Source: Acetobacteraceae bacterium
GTDB taxonomy: Bacteria > Pseudomonadota > Alphaproteobacteria > Acetobacterales > Acetobacteraceae
DNA: 21,361 nucleotides
Assembly: GCA_003164305.1 (NCBI GenBank)
Contig: PLSZ01000571.1
Coordinates: forward strand, 1 to 21,361
Direction: 5' to 3'
Part shown: one piece after another, positions 7,151-15,313 of the stretch
Position numbering within the stretch: position 1 is the first letter of the stretch
How the letters are laid out: every line of letters starts with the position of its first letter
Notes under the pieces: model-generated
What the model was told of the DNA's origin: nothing
Databases searched by the model: none
Seen by the model: only the letters and a program-made list of their open reading frames with translations
Position numbers and translations under genes: made by a program

Positions 7151-8529
7151 ATGGACTGGGTTGATTTGATTTCGAGAAAGCGGGTTCAGGACTCCGCGAC
7201 AGAATCGCCGCATCGTTCCGCATTTCAGCGTGACTTCGATCGCATTGTTTTTTCTGCTGCGTTCCGCAGGTTGCAGGATAAGACCCAGGTTCATTCCTTT
7301 CCAGAGTCCGACTATATTCGGCGCCGTCTTACACACTCACTTGAAGTTTCGTGCGTCGGACGTTCTCTCGGCACCGCGGCGGGGGATTACGTTGTTGGGA
7401 ATGACCCATCAATTGGGAAATCGTTTCCGGATTTTCCTCACATTCTTGGGCAGATCGTTGCAAATGCATGTTTGGCCCACGACATCGGAAACCCGCCCTT
7501 CGGCCATGCCGGAGAGCAAGCGATTGGGTCCTGGTTCAAAGACTGTCTTCCCACCGCTTTAGCCAGTGAACTTTCCGCCGAGCAACGGTCCGATTTGGAC
7601 AGCTTCGAAGGTAATGCTCAAGGGTTTCGTTTACTAACACGACTGCAAGAGGGCCGTGATACAGGAGGACTGCGATTAACTTATGCTACACTAGCGACGT
7701 TCACGAAGTATCCGACTTCTTCGAGCAACGTTAGCCCAAGCGAATATGTTGGCGCTAAGAAGCATGGGTTTTTCGCCGACGATACAGAAACCTTCATCAA
7801 TATAGCAACGCTCACAGGCCTGATCAAGTACGAGAAAGGCTGGCGACGACACCCTAGTGTTTCTAGTTGAAGCCGCAGATGATATTTGCTACAAAATAAT
7901 TGATGTTGAGGATGCATTCAAGTTGGATCGCCTGTCCTTCAACGAAGCAGAGCAATTGCTCCTTGCGCTGCTTCCCGAAAATAGCGGCTATCATCACCAT
8001 TTGGACAAAAATCAGAGTATAAATTGGCTGCGAGCCAAGGCAATCTCTGAGCTTATTGACCAAGCTGCCAGTGCGTTCATTGAAAACCTTCCTCAAATAA
8101 TGGATGGAAATCTGTTGGTGCCCATATTGGACAAAGTTCCATCTCAATCACTCGGCAATTGAGAATGCGAAGAAAATTTTTCAGCAACGCGTTCTTAATT
8201 GGGAACGAACTATATCAGCCGAGATTGCTGGAGCGCGGATGATAACTGATATCCTTGGCAGACTGATTTCCACGCTTGAATCACCGACCTCGTTCGTAAA
8301 TGATAAGTTGCTCGGAATCGTTCCTCATTTCGATGCGGGATCGGAGACGTATCAGAAGATATTGTGCATAACGGACTTTTTGGCGGGAATGACTGACAGT
8401 TATTTGCAGCGCATCCACAAGCGGTTAACAGGCAATCAATTCATTAGCCAGATCGAAATTGACGGCGTTGCCGAAGAAGCTGTGCTGGCATCACGTTCGG
8501 TCGGCCTTCTCTACCGCCCCACCACCTGA
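7151..8529 (+). pseudogene. dGTP triphosphohydrolase (Dgt/HD family), broken by two frameshifts
   Basis: Three consecutive frames together encode one dGTPase-like protein of about 455 residues. Frame one (7151-7870) gives HRSAFQRDFDRIVFSAAFRR, RRLTHSLEV with H62, and CLAHDIGNPPFGHAGE with H110-D111 of the HD metal site, then WRRHP. The frame changes near 7850 and continues as FLVEAADDICYKIIDVEDAF, the usual next block. It changes again near 8125-8160 to give ENAKKIFQQRVLNWE and DFLAGMTDSYLQRIHKRL, the typical C-terminal end. Each change is a net +1 (or -2) in the same direction. Intact members hydrolyse dGTP to deoxyguanosine and triphosphate. G+C is visibly low (21 of 60 bases at 7861-7920, against 44 of 60 at 6841-6900), suggesting horizontal acquisition. 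Sequencing error is possible. The 3' end overlaps the convergent aminotransferase by 19 bp. Confidence 0.87.
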
Positions 8530-9734
8530 AACCCCCGATCCGCCGCCTCCAGCACCACATCGATATCCGCCTCCGTATGCGCGCAAGACAGAAACATATT
8601 GTGCTTTGGATGCAGATACGCCCCATGCCGTAACGCCTCCGCGCAAAACGCGTATCCCTTCTTCCACTCCGGATCGTCCTCGAACAGCACCGTCGGCATC
8701 GCCGCAGGCCCCGACTGCGAAATCCGCACACGTCGAAATGCCGCCCGCTCCGCCAGCCCCTCGCGCAGCCGCTCCCCCAACCCGAGCAACACCGCCGGCG
8801 CATCCACCCGCCGCAACTCCCCCAGAGTCGCCACCGCCGCCGCCATCGCGACGGCCCCGCACCAAAACGATCCCGTACTGAACACCTGCGTCGCCGCGTC
8901 CCGCAGCCACTCCCTGCCGGTCACCGCCGCCAGAGCGTACCCATTCCCGATCGCTTTACTGAACGCCGACAAATCCGGCCGAACGCCCAGTGTCTCCCAC
9001 GATCCACCCAGATGCAGCCTGAAACCGGCACGCACGTCATCCAAAATCAGTGCGGCGCCTGTCGAATCACACACCGACCGCACATGCCATGCGAACGCCA
9101 GAGACGGCATCTCCTGCGCCACCCCCATATCGTGCCGGAACGCCGACACAACGATCGCCGCCAGATCCCCGCCCGCGGCCTCCACCGCCGCGTCGATAGA
9201 ATCGACATCGTTGTAATTAAAATGCAGCAGATGCGCCCGGTCCTCCGCCGTCACCCCCGCCACGGAGGGCGAGCACCACGGCACCGCCCCATGATACGCC
9301 CCGCGCGCCACCAGTACTTTCCGCCGGCCGGTGCCCGCTCGAGCGATCGTCACGCAACCGGTCGTCGCGTCCGTGCCGTTCTTGCCGAACTGGCACCATG
9401 CGGCGTGCGGTATCATCGCCACCAGGGTCTCGGCCAGGTCCACCAGCACCGGCCCCGGGCCATTCATACAATCGCCGCGCGCCGTCTGCTCCCGAGCCGC
9501 CGCTTCCGCCACCGGATGGCAATGACCCAGAATGATCGGACCCCAGGCGCACATCAGATCGACGAAGGAACGACCATCGACGTCGGTCAGCCGGCAACCT
9601 TCCCCCCTGGCGAAATATTGCGGGTAGCCCTCCGGCAGGCGGTCGGCGTTCATGTGGCCCCACAGGCCGCCGGGGATGACGCGGCGCGCGCGCTCCCGCA
9701 GGGCGGTGTCGGCGGAGTTGACCCTTGTATCCAT
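8511..9734 (-). CDS. class III PLP-dependent aminotransferase, glutamate-1-semialdehyde aminomutase-like
   Basis: This 407-residue protein has the fold-type I class III pattern. The N-terminal RARRVIPGGLWGHMNADRLP resembles the start of glutamate-1-semialdehyde 2,1-aminomutase (GSAM), followed by DVDGRSFVDLMCAWGPIILGHCHP. The phosphate-binding region is KNGTDATTGCVTIARAGTGR, the cofactor aspartate motif is LILDDVRAGFR, and the Schiff-base lysine is K260 in AFSKAIGNGYALAAVTG. It transfers amino groups using PLP in the cytoplasm; the substrate is unknown. It is unlikely to be the tetrapyrrole enzyme, since a haem route through ALA synthase is present and the sequence departs from HemL. The start ATG (complement of 9732-9734) has AGGAG 8 bp upstream. 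It is divergent from the acylase gene with 61 bp between starts, and convergent with the broken dgt gene. Confidence 0.88.
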   Translation of the reverse strand: MDTRVNSADTALRERARRVIPGGLWGHMNADRLPEGYPQYFARGEGCRLTDVDGRSFVDLMCAWGPIILGHCHPVAEAAAREQTARGDCMNGPGPVLVDLAETLVAMIPHAAWCQFGKNGTDATTGCVTIARAGTGRRKVLVARGAYHGAVPWCSPSVAGVTAEDRAHLLHFNYNDVDSIDAAVEAAGGDLAAIVVSAFRHDMGVAQEMPSLAFAWHVRSVCDSTGAALILDDVRAGFRLHLGGSWETLGVRPDLSAFSKAIGNGYALAAVTGREWLRDAATQVFSTGSFWCGAVAMAAAVATLGELRRVDAPAVLLGLGERLREGLAERAAFRRVRISQSGPAAMPTVLFEDDPEWKKGYAFCAEALRHGAYLHPKHNMFLSCAHTEADIDVVLEAADRGFQVVGR

Positions 9735-9795
9735 GCGATGCGCTCCTGGCGAAGGCGGCTATCATAGGCATCCGACCGGCGAAGAAGGAAAGCGC

Positions 9796-12066
9796 ATGAT
9801 CACCGAACGAGACCTGACCGACGCTCTGCCCCGGACCGACGGCACGTTGTCCGTTCCCGGGTTCGACGCGCCGGTGGCGATCCTGCGCGACGAGTGGGGC
9901 ATACCCCACATTCGCGCGCGAGGCACCGCTGACGCGTGGCGAGCGCTCGGGTTCGTGCACGCCCAGGACCGGATGTTTCAGATGGAACTGAATTTTCGGC
10001 GGGCGGTGGGGCGGGCGGCCGAGTGGATGGGCCCGTCCGCCATCGACAGCGACGTGCTGGCGCGCCGGCTGGACATGGAGGCGGTCTGCCGCCGGGATCT
10101 TGCCGCGCTTGGTCCCGATGCGAGCGCCATGCTGGACGCTTACGCCCAGGGCGTGAACGCGGCGGAGGCGCGGCCGGTGGAATATAAGCTGCTTGAAACA
10201 ATGCCGGAGCCTTGGCAGCCGTGGCACAGCATCGCCGTGATGCGCCGGTTGGGGCTGCTGATGGGCTCGGTCTGGTTCAAGCTGTGGCGGGCGGTGGCGC
10301 TGCCCGTGGTGGGGCCGGACGGCATCGCCAAACTTCGTTACGACGATGGCGGGCGTGACATGCTGTGCATCCCGCCCGGAGCCGATGCCGACCGTCACGC
10401 GGCCGGTTTGCTGGCACTCCAACCGGCGATAGCGGCCCTGCTCTCCGCCCTCACCGACGAAACCTCCGGCGGCAGCAACAACTGGGCCGTCGGTCCCGGG
10501 CGAAGCGCCACCGGCCGGCCTGTGTTGGCGGGCGATCCGCACCGGGTGTTCGAAATTCCCAACATGTACGCGCAGCACCATTTGGCTGGTGACGAATTCG
10601 ACATGATCGGCCTGACCGTGCCCGGCGTCCCCGGCTTTCCGCATTTTGGCCACAACGGCAAAGTCGCTTATTGTGTCACGCACGCGTTCATGGACATCCA
10701 CGACGTGTTCCTCGAACGCTTCGACGGCCCAAATGTCCTGACCGAAGACGGTCCCGTGGCGATAGTCCACCGTACCGGAACGATCGCGGTGCGAGGCACC
10801 GCGCCGCATGCGTTTGACGCCTGGGAAACCCCGCACGGCCCGATCATCGCCGGCGACCCTGGCAAGGGCCACGCTCTGGCGCTGCGCTCGGTGCAGTTCG
10901 CCGAGATCGATCTGTCGTTCGATTGCCTCCCGCGCATGGTGCGCGCCGACAGCGTCGCGGCGTTGTATGAGGCGACGCGCGGCTGGGGCATTATCGACCA
11001 CAACCTCGTCGCCGGCGACATCGACGGGACGATTGGCCATCGGGTCCGCGCGCGCATCCCTCGCCGAAAGCGCGAGGCCGGGTGGTTGCCGATGCCCGGC
11101 TGGACCGGCGAATACGACTGGCAAGGCTGGATCGCGCATGAGGACATGCCGTGCGTCATCGACCCTCCCGGTGGCCTGATCGTTACGGCGAACAACCGAG
11201 TTGTCGCTGACGATCATCCCGATTACCTCTCCACCGATTGCCATCCGCCGTATCGTGCCCGTCGCGTCCTGGAGCGGCTGCGACAATCGCCGTTCGGCCC
11301 GGACGATGCCGCCGCGTTGCATGCCGACACGCTGTCGCCCCACGCAAGTTTGTTCCGCGACCGCCTCGCCGTGTTGCCCACGCCGGAGAACCCGGGCGCC
11401 GCGGCGAAACGGGATCTGCTTCTGGCCTGGAACGGACGGATGGACGCCAACAGCGTGGGCGCGACCGCCTATGCCGCGTTGCGCCGCGCGATGACCTCGA
11501 TCCTGGCGGAACGTAGCGGTCTGGCGGCGGTCCCACGGCATCCGTTCGCCGCCGTGGCGCCGGGGATCGCCGCGCATGGCCAGTTGTGGTGGACACTGCC
11601 AAAGTTGTTCCGCGACAATGACATCTCGCTATTGAACGGCTGGGACTGGAACCAGGTGCTTCAGGCCGCGTTGGCCGCGACCGCCGGCGAACCGTCCGCG
11701 CCGTGGGGCGAGCCGCATCGGCCGCGGCTGACTCACCCATTGTCGGCGATGTTTCCCCAGGTGGCGCATTTGCTGGACCCGCCCTCGTTGCCGATCGGCG
11801 GAGACAGCGACACGGTCATGGCCACCGGGATCGCGCCAACCGCCGGCCTCGCGGCGACGTACGGCGCGCTGTCTCGCTATGTGTTCGACGTTGGGAACTG
11901 GGACAATAGCCGGTGGGTGGTATTCCACGGCGTCTCCGGCCAGCCCGGCAGCCCGCGTTACGCCGACCAGAACCCAGCCTGGAGCGCCTGCCGAATGGTG
12001 CCGATGCGCTACTCCTGGCCGGCGATCGAGGCGGCATGCGAGCACGTCCTGCGGCTGGAGCCATGA
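9796..12066 (+). CDS. penicillin acylase family N-terminal-serine amidohydrolase (peptidase S45)
   Basis: This 756-residue precursor is an Ntn hydrolase of the penicillin G acylase/cephalosporin acylase family, which cleaves itself into alpha and beta chains and hydrolyses amide bonds. The alpha part has DEWGIPHIRARG and ALGFVHAQDRMFQMEL. The predicted self-cleavage site lies before S227 in SGGSNNWAVGPGRS, leaving serine as the beta-chain N-terminal nucleophile. FGHNGKVAYCVTHAFMDIHD follows at about residues 281-300, and NNR at 466-468 places N467 at beta position 241, the oxyanion Asn position of penicillin G acylase. The ATG at 9796 has AAGGAA upstream. No signal peptide is visible, although many family members are periplasmic. 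The substrate could be an N-acyl amino acid, lactam or acyl-homoserine lactone; the sequence does not decide. Confidence 0.92.
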   Translation: MITERDLTDALPRTDGTLSVPGFDAPVAILRDEWGIPHIRARGTADAWRALGFVHAQDRMFQMELNFRRAVGRAAEWMGPSAIDSDVLARRLDMEAVCRRDLAALGPDASAMLDAYAQGVNAAEARPVEYKLLETMPEPWQPWHSIAVMRRLGLLMGSVWFKLWRAVALPVVGPDGIAKLRYDDGGRDMLCIPPGADADRHAAGLLALQPAIAALLSALTDETSGGSNNWAVGPGRSATGRPVLAGDPHRVFEIPNMYAQHHLAGDEFDMIGLTVPGVPGFPHFGHNGKVAYCVTHAFMDIHDVFLERFDGPNVLTEDGPVAIVHRTGTIAVRGTAPHAFDAWETPHGPIIAGDPGKGHALALRSVQFAEIDLSFDCLPRMVRADSVAALYEATRGWGIIDHNLVAGDIDGTIGHRVRARIPRRKREAGWLPMPGWTGEYDWQGWIAHEDMPCVIDPPGGLIVTANNRVVADDHPDYLSTDCHPPYRARRVLERLRQSPFGPDDAAALHADTLSPHASLFRDRLAVLPTPENPGAAAKRDLLLAWNGRMDANSVGATAYAALRRAMTSILAERSGLAAVPRHPFAAVAPGIAAHGQLWWTLPKLFRDNDISLLNGWDWNQVLQAALAATAGEPSAPWGEPHRPRLTHPLSAMFPQVAHLLDPPSLPIGGDSDTVMATGIAPTAGLAATYGALSRYVFDVGNWDNSRWVVFHGVSGQPGSPRYADQNPAWSACRMVPMRYSWPAIEAACEHVLRLEP

Positions 12067-12085
12067 ACGGGCGCATGGAGGCCAA

Positions 12086-12102
12086 CCATGCCCAAAGCAT
12101 GG
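12086..12102. promoter_or_regulatory. short perfect inverted repeat in the leader of the glucarate transporter gene
   Basis: CCATGC and GCATGG flank a 5-base CCAAA spacer in the 123-bp gap between the acylase gene and the transporter start. It could be an operator half-site pair or a small hairpin. TTGACC at 12125-12130 resembles a -35 box but lacks a good -10. Function is not established. Confidence 0.25.
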
Positions 12103-12189
12103 AGTTGCAACGCCATAAGCGAAATTGACCGGCGGACACGGGTGTGTACGGTCCCGTTGCCGCGCGGGTCGCCCGGTATGGAGGGAACA

Positions 12190-13573
12190 GTGCCCGACGA
12201 CGCGCGGACGACGACATTGATCACCGTCAGGACCGAGCGTCCCACGAATGTCCGATGGTTGATCGTCGGCCTGCTGTTCACGGTGACCGCGGTCAACTAC
12301 GCGGACCGCGCGACGATCGCGATCGCTGGACCGGTCATCTCCAAGGACCTCGGCCTGAACGCGCAGCAGATGGGCTTCATCTTTTCGGCGTTCGGATGGG
12401 CGTACGTGATCGCTCAGCTGCCGGGGGGATGGCTGCTGGACCACTATGGATCGAAGCTGGTGTATGCCGCGAGTTTGGCGCTGTGGTCGGTGTTCACGAT
12501 CGCTCAGGGGTTCGTCGGCTTTGTCACCGCCGGGCTGGCGGTGCTGACGTTGTTCGCGTTGCGCTTCCTTCTGGGCGCTTCCTTCTGGGCGCTTCCTTCT
12601 GGGCGTCGCCGAATCGCCGTCGTTTCCGGGGAACAGCCGCGTCGTGGCGGCGTGGTTCCCGAAGCAGGACCGCGCCACCGCGTCGGCGATCTTCAACTCC
12701 GCGCAATATTTCGCGACCGTCATATTCGCGCCGCTGATGGGCTGGATCACCACGTTCTTCGGCTGGCCCTGGGTGTTCGGCGTCATGGGTGGTCTGGGTG
12801 TGCTGCTGACCATCGCCTGGTTGAAGCTGGTCTACAGCCCGGCGGACCATCCCTGGGCCAATCGCGCCGAGGTCGCCTACATCGCCGCGGGCGGGGGGCT
12901 GGTGAACATGGATGTCCCCGCCTCGAAGGACGCCGAGGCGGATGGCGGCGCGAAATGGCACTATATCGGGCAGATGTTTCGCGATCGCATGATGGTGGGC
13001 ATTTTCATCGGCCAGTACTGCATCAACGCGATCACGTATTTTTTCATCACGTGGTTTCCGATCTACCTGGTGCAGGCGCGCGGGATGTCGATCTTGAAGG
13101 CCGGGTTCGTCGCCTCGCTGCCGGCGATCTGCGGCTTTCTGGGCGGGATCCTTGGCGGGGTCTTGTCCGACCTTATGTCGCGACGCGGCTTCTCCCTGAC
13201 CGCGGCCCGAAAAACTCCGATCGTGGGAGGGATGCTGCTGTCGATGGCGATGATCGCCTGCAACGACACCGATTTGCAGTGGGTGGTGGTGGCGCTGATG
13301 GCGCTGGCGTTCTTCGGCAAGGGCGTGGGCGCGTTGGGGTGGGCCGTGATGTCCGACGCCGCGCCGAGGGAGATCACCGGACTCGCCGGCGGGGTATTCA
13401 ACATGTGTGGCAATATCTCATCGCTCACTACGCCGATCATCATCGGCTTCATCATCCAGACGACGGGTTCGTTCAACGGGGCACAGGTGTTTGTCGCGGC
13501 GAACGGGTTGCTCGCGGCGGTGAGTTATCTGGTGGTCGTCGGTGAAATCCGGCGCATGGTGCTGGTGCGATAG
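12190..13573 (+). pseudogene. MFS transporter of the anion:cation symporter family, GudP/GarP-like, frameshifted by a 14-bp repeat expansion
   Basis: The first part (frame of 12190) reads VRWLIVGLLFTVTAVNYADRA and GFIFSAFGWAYVIAQLPGGW, very like hexuronate/glucarate transporters of the ACS group. After three tandem copies of a 14-bp unit (12564-12605) the family sequence continues one frame on: GVAESPSFPGNSRVVAAWFP through DRMMVGIFIGQYCINAITYF to the stop at 13571-13573. Removing two copies (28 bp) rejoins them exactly as RFLLGVAESPSFPGN, giving about 451 residues, the length of E. coli GudP. As read, translation leaves the correct frame at the repeat and stays open out of frame until 13545. 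GTG 12190 is preferred because GGAGG lies 5 bp upstream; ATG 12178 is an alternative. The next gene, gudD, points to D-glucarate or galactarate as substrate. Confidence 0.9.
12564..12605. repeat. three perfect tandem copies of a 14-bp unit inside the transporter gene
   Basis: The unit CTTCCTTCTGGGCG occurs at 12564-12577, 12578-12591 and 12592-12605. The period-14 match extends 3 bp further left, to 12561. One copy gives the conserved RFLLG-VAE reading; each extra copy shifts the frame by two bases, so one or four copies are in frame while two or three are not. Confidence 0.97.
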
Positions 13574-13580
13574 AGCGCGA

Positions 13581-13610
13581 TGGCGGCGAGGCGTGGCCGC
13601 TTCGCCGCCA
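13581..13610 (+). terminator. strong hairpin between transporter gene and gudD
   Basis: A 13-bp stem (13581-13593 with 13598-13610, 12 Watson-Crick pairs and one G.U) closes a TGGC tetraloop 7 bp after the transporter stop. No T-run follows, so it may be a partial terminator, an mRNA-stabilising stem or an attenuating element that sets the ratio of the two gene products, rather than a full stop. Confidence 0.45.
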
Positions 13611-13661
13611 GAACCGAACCGTCCGGACATGGCGGTGCGACGTAACGCGGAGGATGATTCC

Positions 13662-15068
13662 ATGACCGACATTCAGCAGGCCACGGGCCGTACGCCCGTC
13701 GTGACCGAGATGCTCGTGGTTCCCGTCGCGGGCCAGGACAGCATGCTGCTGAACCTGTGCGGCGCGCACGGCCCGTTCTTCACTCGCACCATCGTCATTC
13801 TGAAGGACAGCGCCGGCAACACCGGGCTCGGCGAGGTGCCCGGCGGCGAGGGCATTCTGCGCACGCTGGAACGCTCCATTCCGCTGGTCGTCGGTCAGCC
13901 CATAGGCGCCTGCAACGCCATTCTGAACGCCGTCCGCGCCTCGTTGCCAGGGGCGAAGGCGCTGAAGCAGACGATCGCCCATCAGGTGACATCGGAGGCG
14001 GAGGCGCGGGTGTTGCTGCAGCCGCACGAGATCAATCTGCGCACCGACAATGTGATCACCGGGATCGAGGCGGCGTTGCTCGATCTGGTGGGGCAGCACA
14101 TGGGAGTGCCCGTGTGCGCTTTGCTTGGTAATGGCCAGCAGCGCGAGGCGGTGAAGATGCTGGCGTATCTGTTCTACGTCGGCGACCGGCGCAAGACCGA
14201 TTTGCCGTACGCCGACGGCACGCGCTCGGGCAATTCCTGGGTGCGGGTGCGCGACGAGGAAGCCCTGACGCCCGAAGCCATCGTGCGCCAGGCCGAGGCC
14301 GCGACCGAACGTTACGGATTCGGCGACTACAAACTGAAGGGCGGCGTGATGTCCGGCGAGGACGAGATGCGCGCCGTTCATGCGCTGAAGCAACGATTCC
14401 CCGCCGGCCGCGTCACCCTGGACCCGAACGGTGCCTGGCCGTTGGCCGAGGCAATCGCTCTGTGCCGCGGCCAGGGTCACGTCATGGCCTACGCCGAGGA
14501 TCCCTGCGGCCCGGAAGACGGTTATTCCGGGCGAGAAATCATGGCCGAGTTCCGCCGCGCCACCGGCATCCCCACCGCCACCAACATGGTCGCCACCGAC
14601 TGGCGGCAACTGGGGCACTCGTTGTCGTTGCAGGCGGTGGATATTCCGCTGGCCGATCCGCATTTCTGGACGATGCAAGGCTCGGTCCGCGTGGCCCAGT
14701 TGTGCGAGGCGTTTGGCCTGACATGGGGCTCGCATTCCAACAATCATTTCGATGTGTCGCTGGCGATGTTCACGCATGTCGCGGCGGCGGCGCCGGGGGA
14801 GGTGACGGCGATCGATACGCATTGGATCTGGCAGGAGGGGACCGAGCATTTGACGAAGGAGCCATTGCAAATCGTCGGCGGTTGCGTGGCGGTGCCGGAG
14901 AAGCCGGGTCTGGGCGTGGAGATCGACATGGATCGGTTGCGGCATGCGAACGAGCTTTATAAAAAGGTTGGCACCGGTGCGCGGGACGACGCGGTGGCGA
15001 TGCAGTACCTTGTGCCTGGATGGGTGTATGATCCGAAGCAGCCGAGTTTGGGGCGAAGGGCAGGATAG
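13662..15068 (+). CDS. gudD: glucarate dehydratase (EC 4.2.1.40)
   Basis: This 468-residue enolase-superfamily enzyme dehydrates D-glucarate (and L-idarate in characterised members) to 5-keto-4-deoxy-D-glucarate in the cytoplasm. It follows remembered E. coli GudD closely, for example [37 protein letters not shown] and [13 protein letters not shown]. Catalytic residues are all present with a constant offset of 19 from E. coli numbering: K224/K226 (KLKGG, equivalent to K205/K207), metal ligands D254 (with N256 in DPNGAW) and E279 (AEDP), and H358 in SHSNNHFD (H339). An insertion around residues 90-115 accounts for the offset. The ATG at 13662 has GGAGG at 13649-13653; the open frame further upstream lacks family sequence. 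It follows the broken transporter gene by 88 bp. No glucarate aldolase gene is in the window. Confidence 0.97.
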   Translation: MTDIQQATGRTPVVTEMLVVPVAGQDSMLLNLCGAHGPFFTRTIVILKDSAGNTGLGEVPGGEGILRTLERSIPLVVGQPIGACNAILNAVRASLPGAKALKQTIAHQVTSEAEARVLLQPHEINLRTDNVITGIEAALLDLVGQHMGVPVCALLGNGQQREAVKMLAYLFYVGDRRKTDLPYADGTRSGNSWVRVRDEEALTPEAIVRQAEAATERYGFGDYKLKGGVMSGEDEMRAVHALKQRFPAGRVTLDPNGAWPLAEAIALCRGQGHVMAYAEDPCGPEDGYSGREIMAEFRRATGIPTATNMVATDWRQLGHSLSLQAVDIPLADPHFWTMQGSVRVAQLCEAFGLTWGSHSNNHFDVSLAMFTHVAAAAPGEVTAIDTHWIWQEGTEHLTKEPLQIVGGCVAVPEKPGLGVEIDMDRLRHANELYKKVGTGARDDAVAMQYLVPGWVYDPKQPSLGRRAG

Positions 15069-15199
15069 GAGAGGGAGCGATCGACCGGCTGGCCTCGGTT
15101 CGCGAGAAAACGGCCACAAATGGCGGGCACTGTGTCGATACTATTCACCCACCTGATCCGGCGTTCCGCAAAAACCAATCTCAGCAGAGGTGCCGAATT

Positions 15200-15313
15200 A
15201 TGTCGGATTTCTATCAGCGGCCGGATTGGCCGCACGCTCGCGCCCGCGGTTCTGAACGTGGTGATGAATTCGGCCGTGCGGTCAACGTGAACGCGCCTCA
15301 GGTGCGCCAATGA
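15200..15313 (+). CDS. small ORF (37 codons) translationally linked to the large beta-repeat gene
   Basis: The ORF begins ATG 15200 (MSDFYQRPDWPHARARG...), with AGAGG at 15186-15190, 9 bp upstream. It ends at TGA 15311-15313, overlapping the ATG of the next gene in an ATGA junction. The predicted peptide is basic and hydrophilic, with no membrane segment or recognised domain. The large gene has no clear ribosome binding site of its own, so this ORF may serve translational coupling. It could also be a chance frame: only about 23 of 37 third positions are G or C, which is modest for this DNA. Confidence 0.45.
   Translation: MSDFYQRPDWPHARARGSERGDEFGRAVNVNAPQVRQ

Noticed and set aside
7857..8162. 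Separate small gene of about 100 codons inside the dgt region
   Set aside because: Its sequence (FLVEAADDICYKIID) is the direct continuation of the dGTPase after a frameshift, not an independent gene.
637..9808. Identical stretch AGCGCATGATCACCGAA at the starts of ccmF and the acylase gene
   Set aside because: The 17-bp match covers a start codon and common codons only. The proteins diverge at once and no flanking similarity supports a shared regulatory element.
9217..11577. 786-codon minus-strand open frame
   Set aside because: It spans the acylase antisense and then an out-of-frame reading of the aminotransferase. Composition is Arg/Gly/Ala-rich and unlike a real protein.
12561..12605. 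CRISPR-like or programmed frameshift signal
   Set aside because: The units are directly adjacent without spacers, so it is not CRISPR. There is no slippery heptamer with a downstream structure, and copy-number change explains the frame exactly.
12605..13545. Out-of-frame continuation of the transporter ORF as a genuine C-terminal domain
   Set aside because: After the 14-bp repeats that frame becomes Arg/Gly-rich without membrane segments, while the neighbouring frame carries clear MFS helices to 13573.
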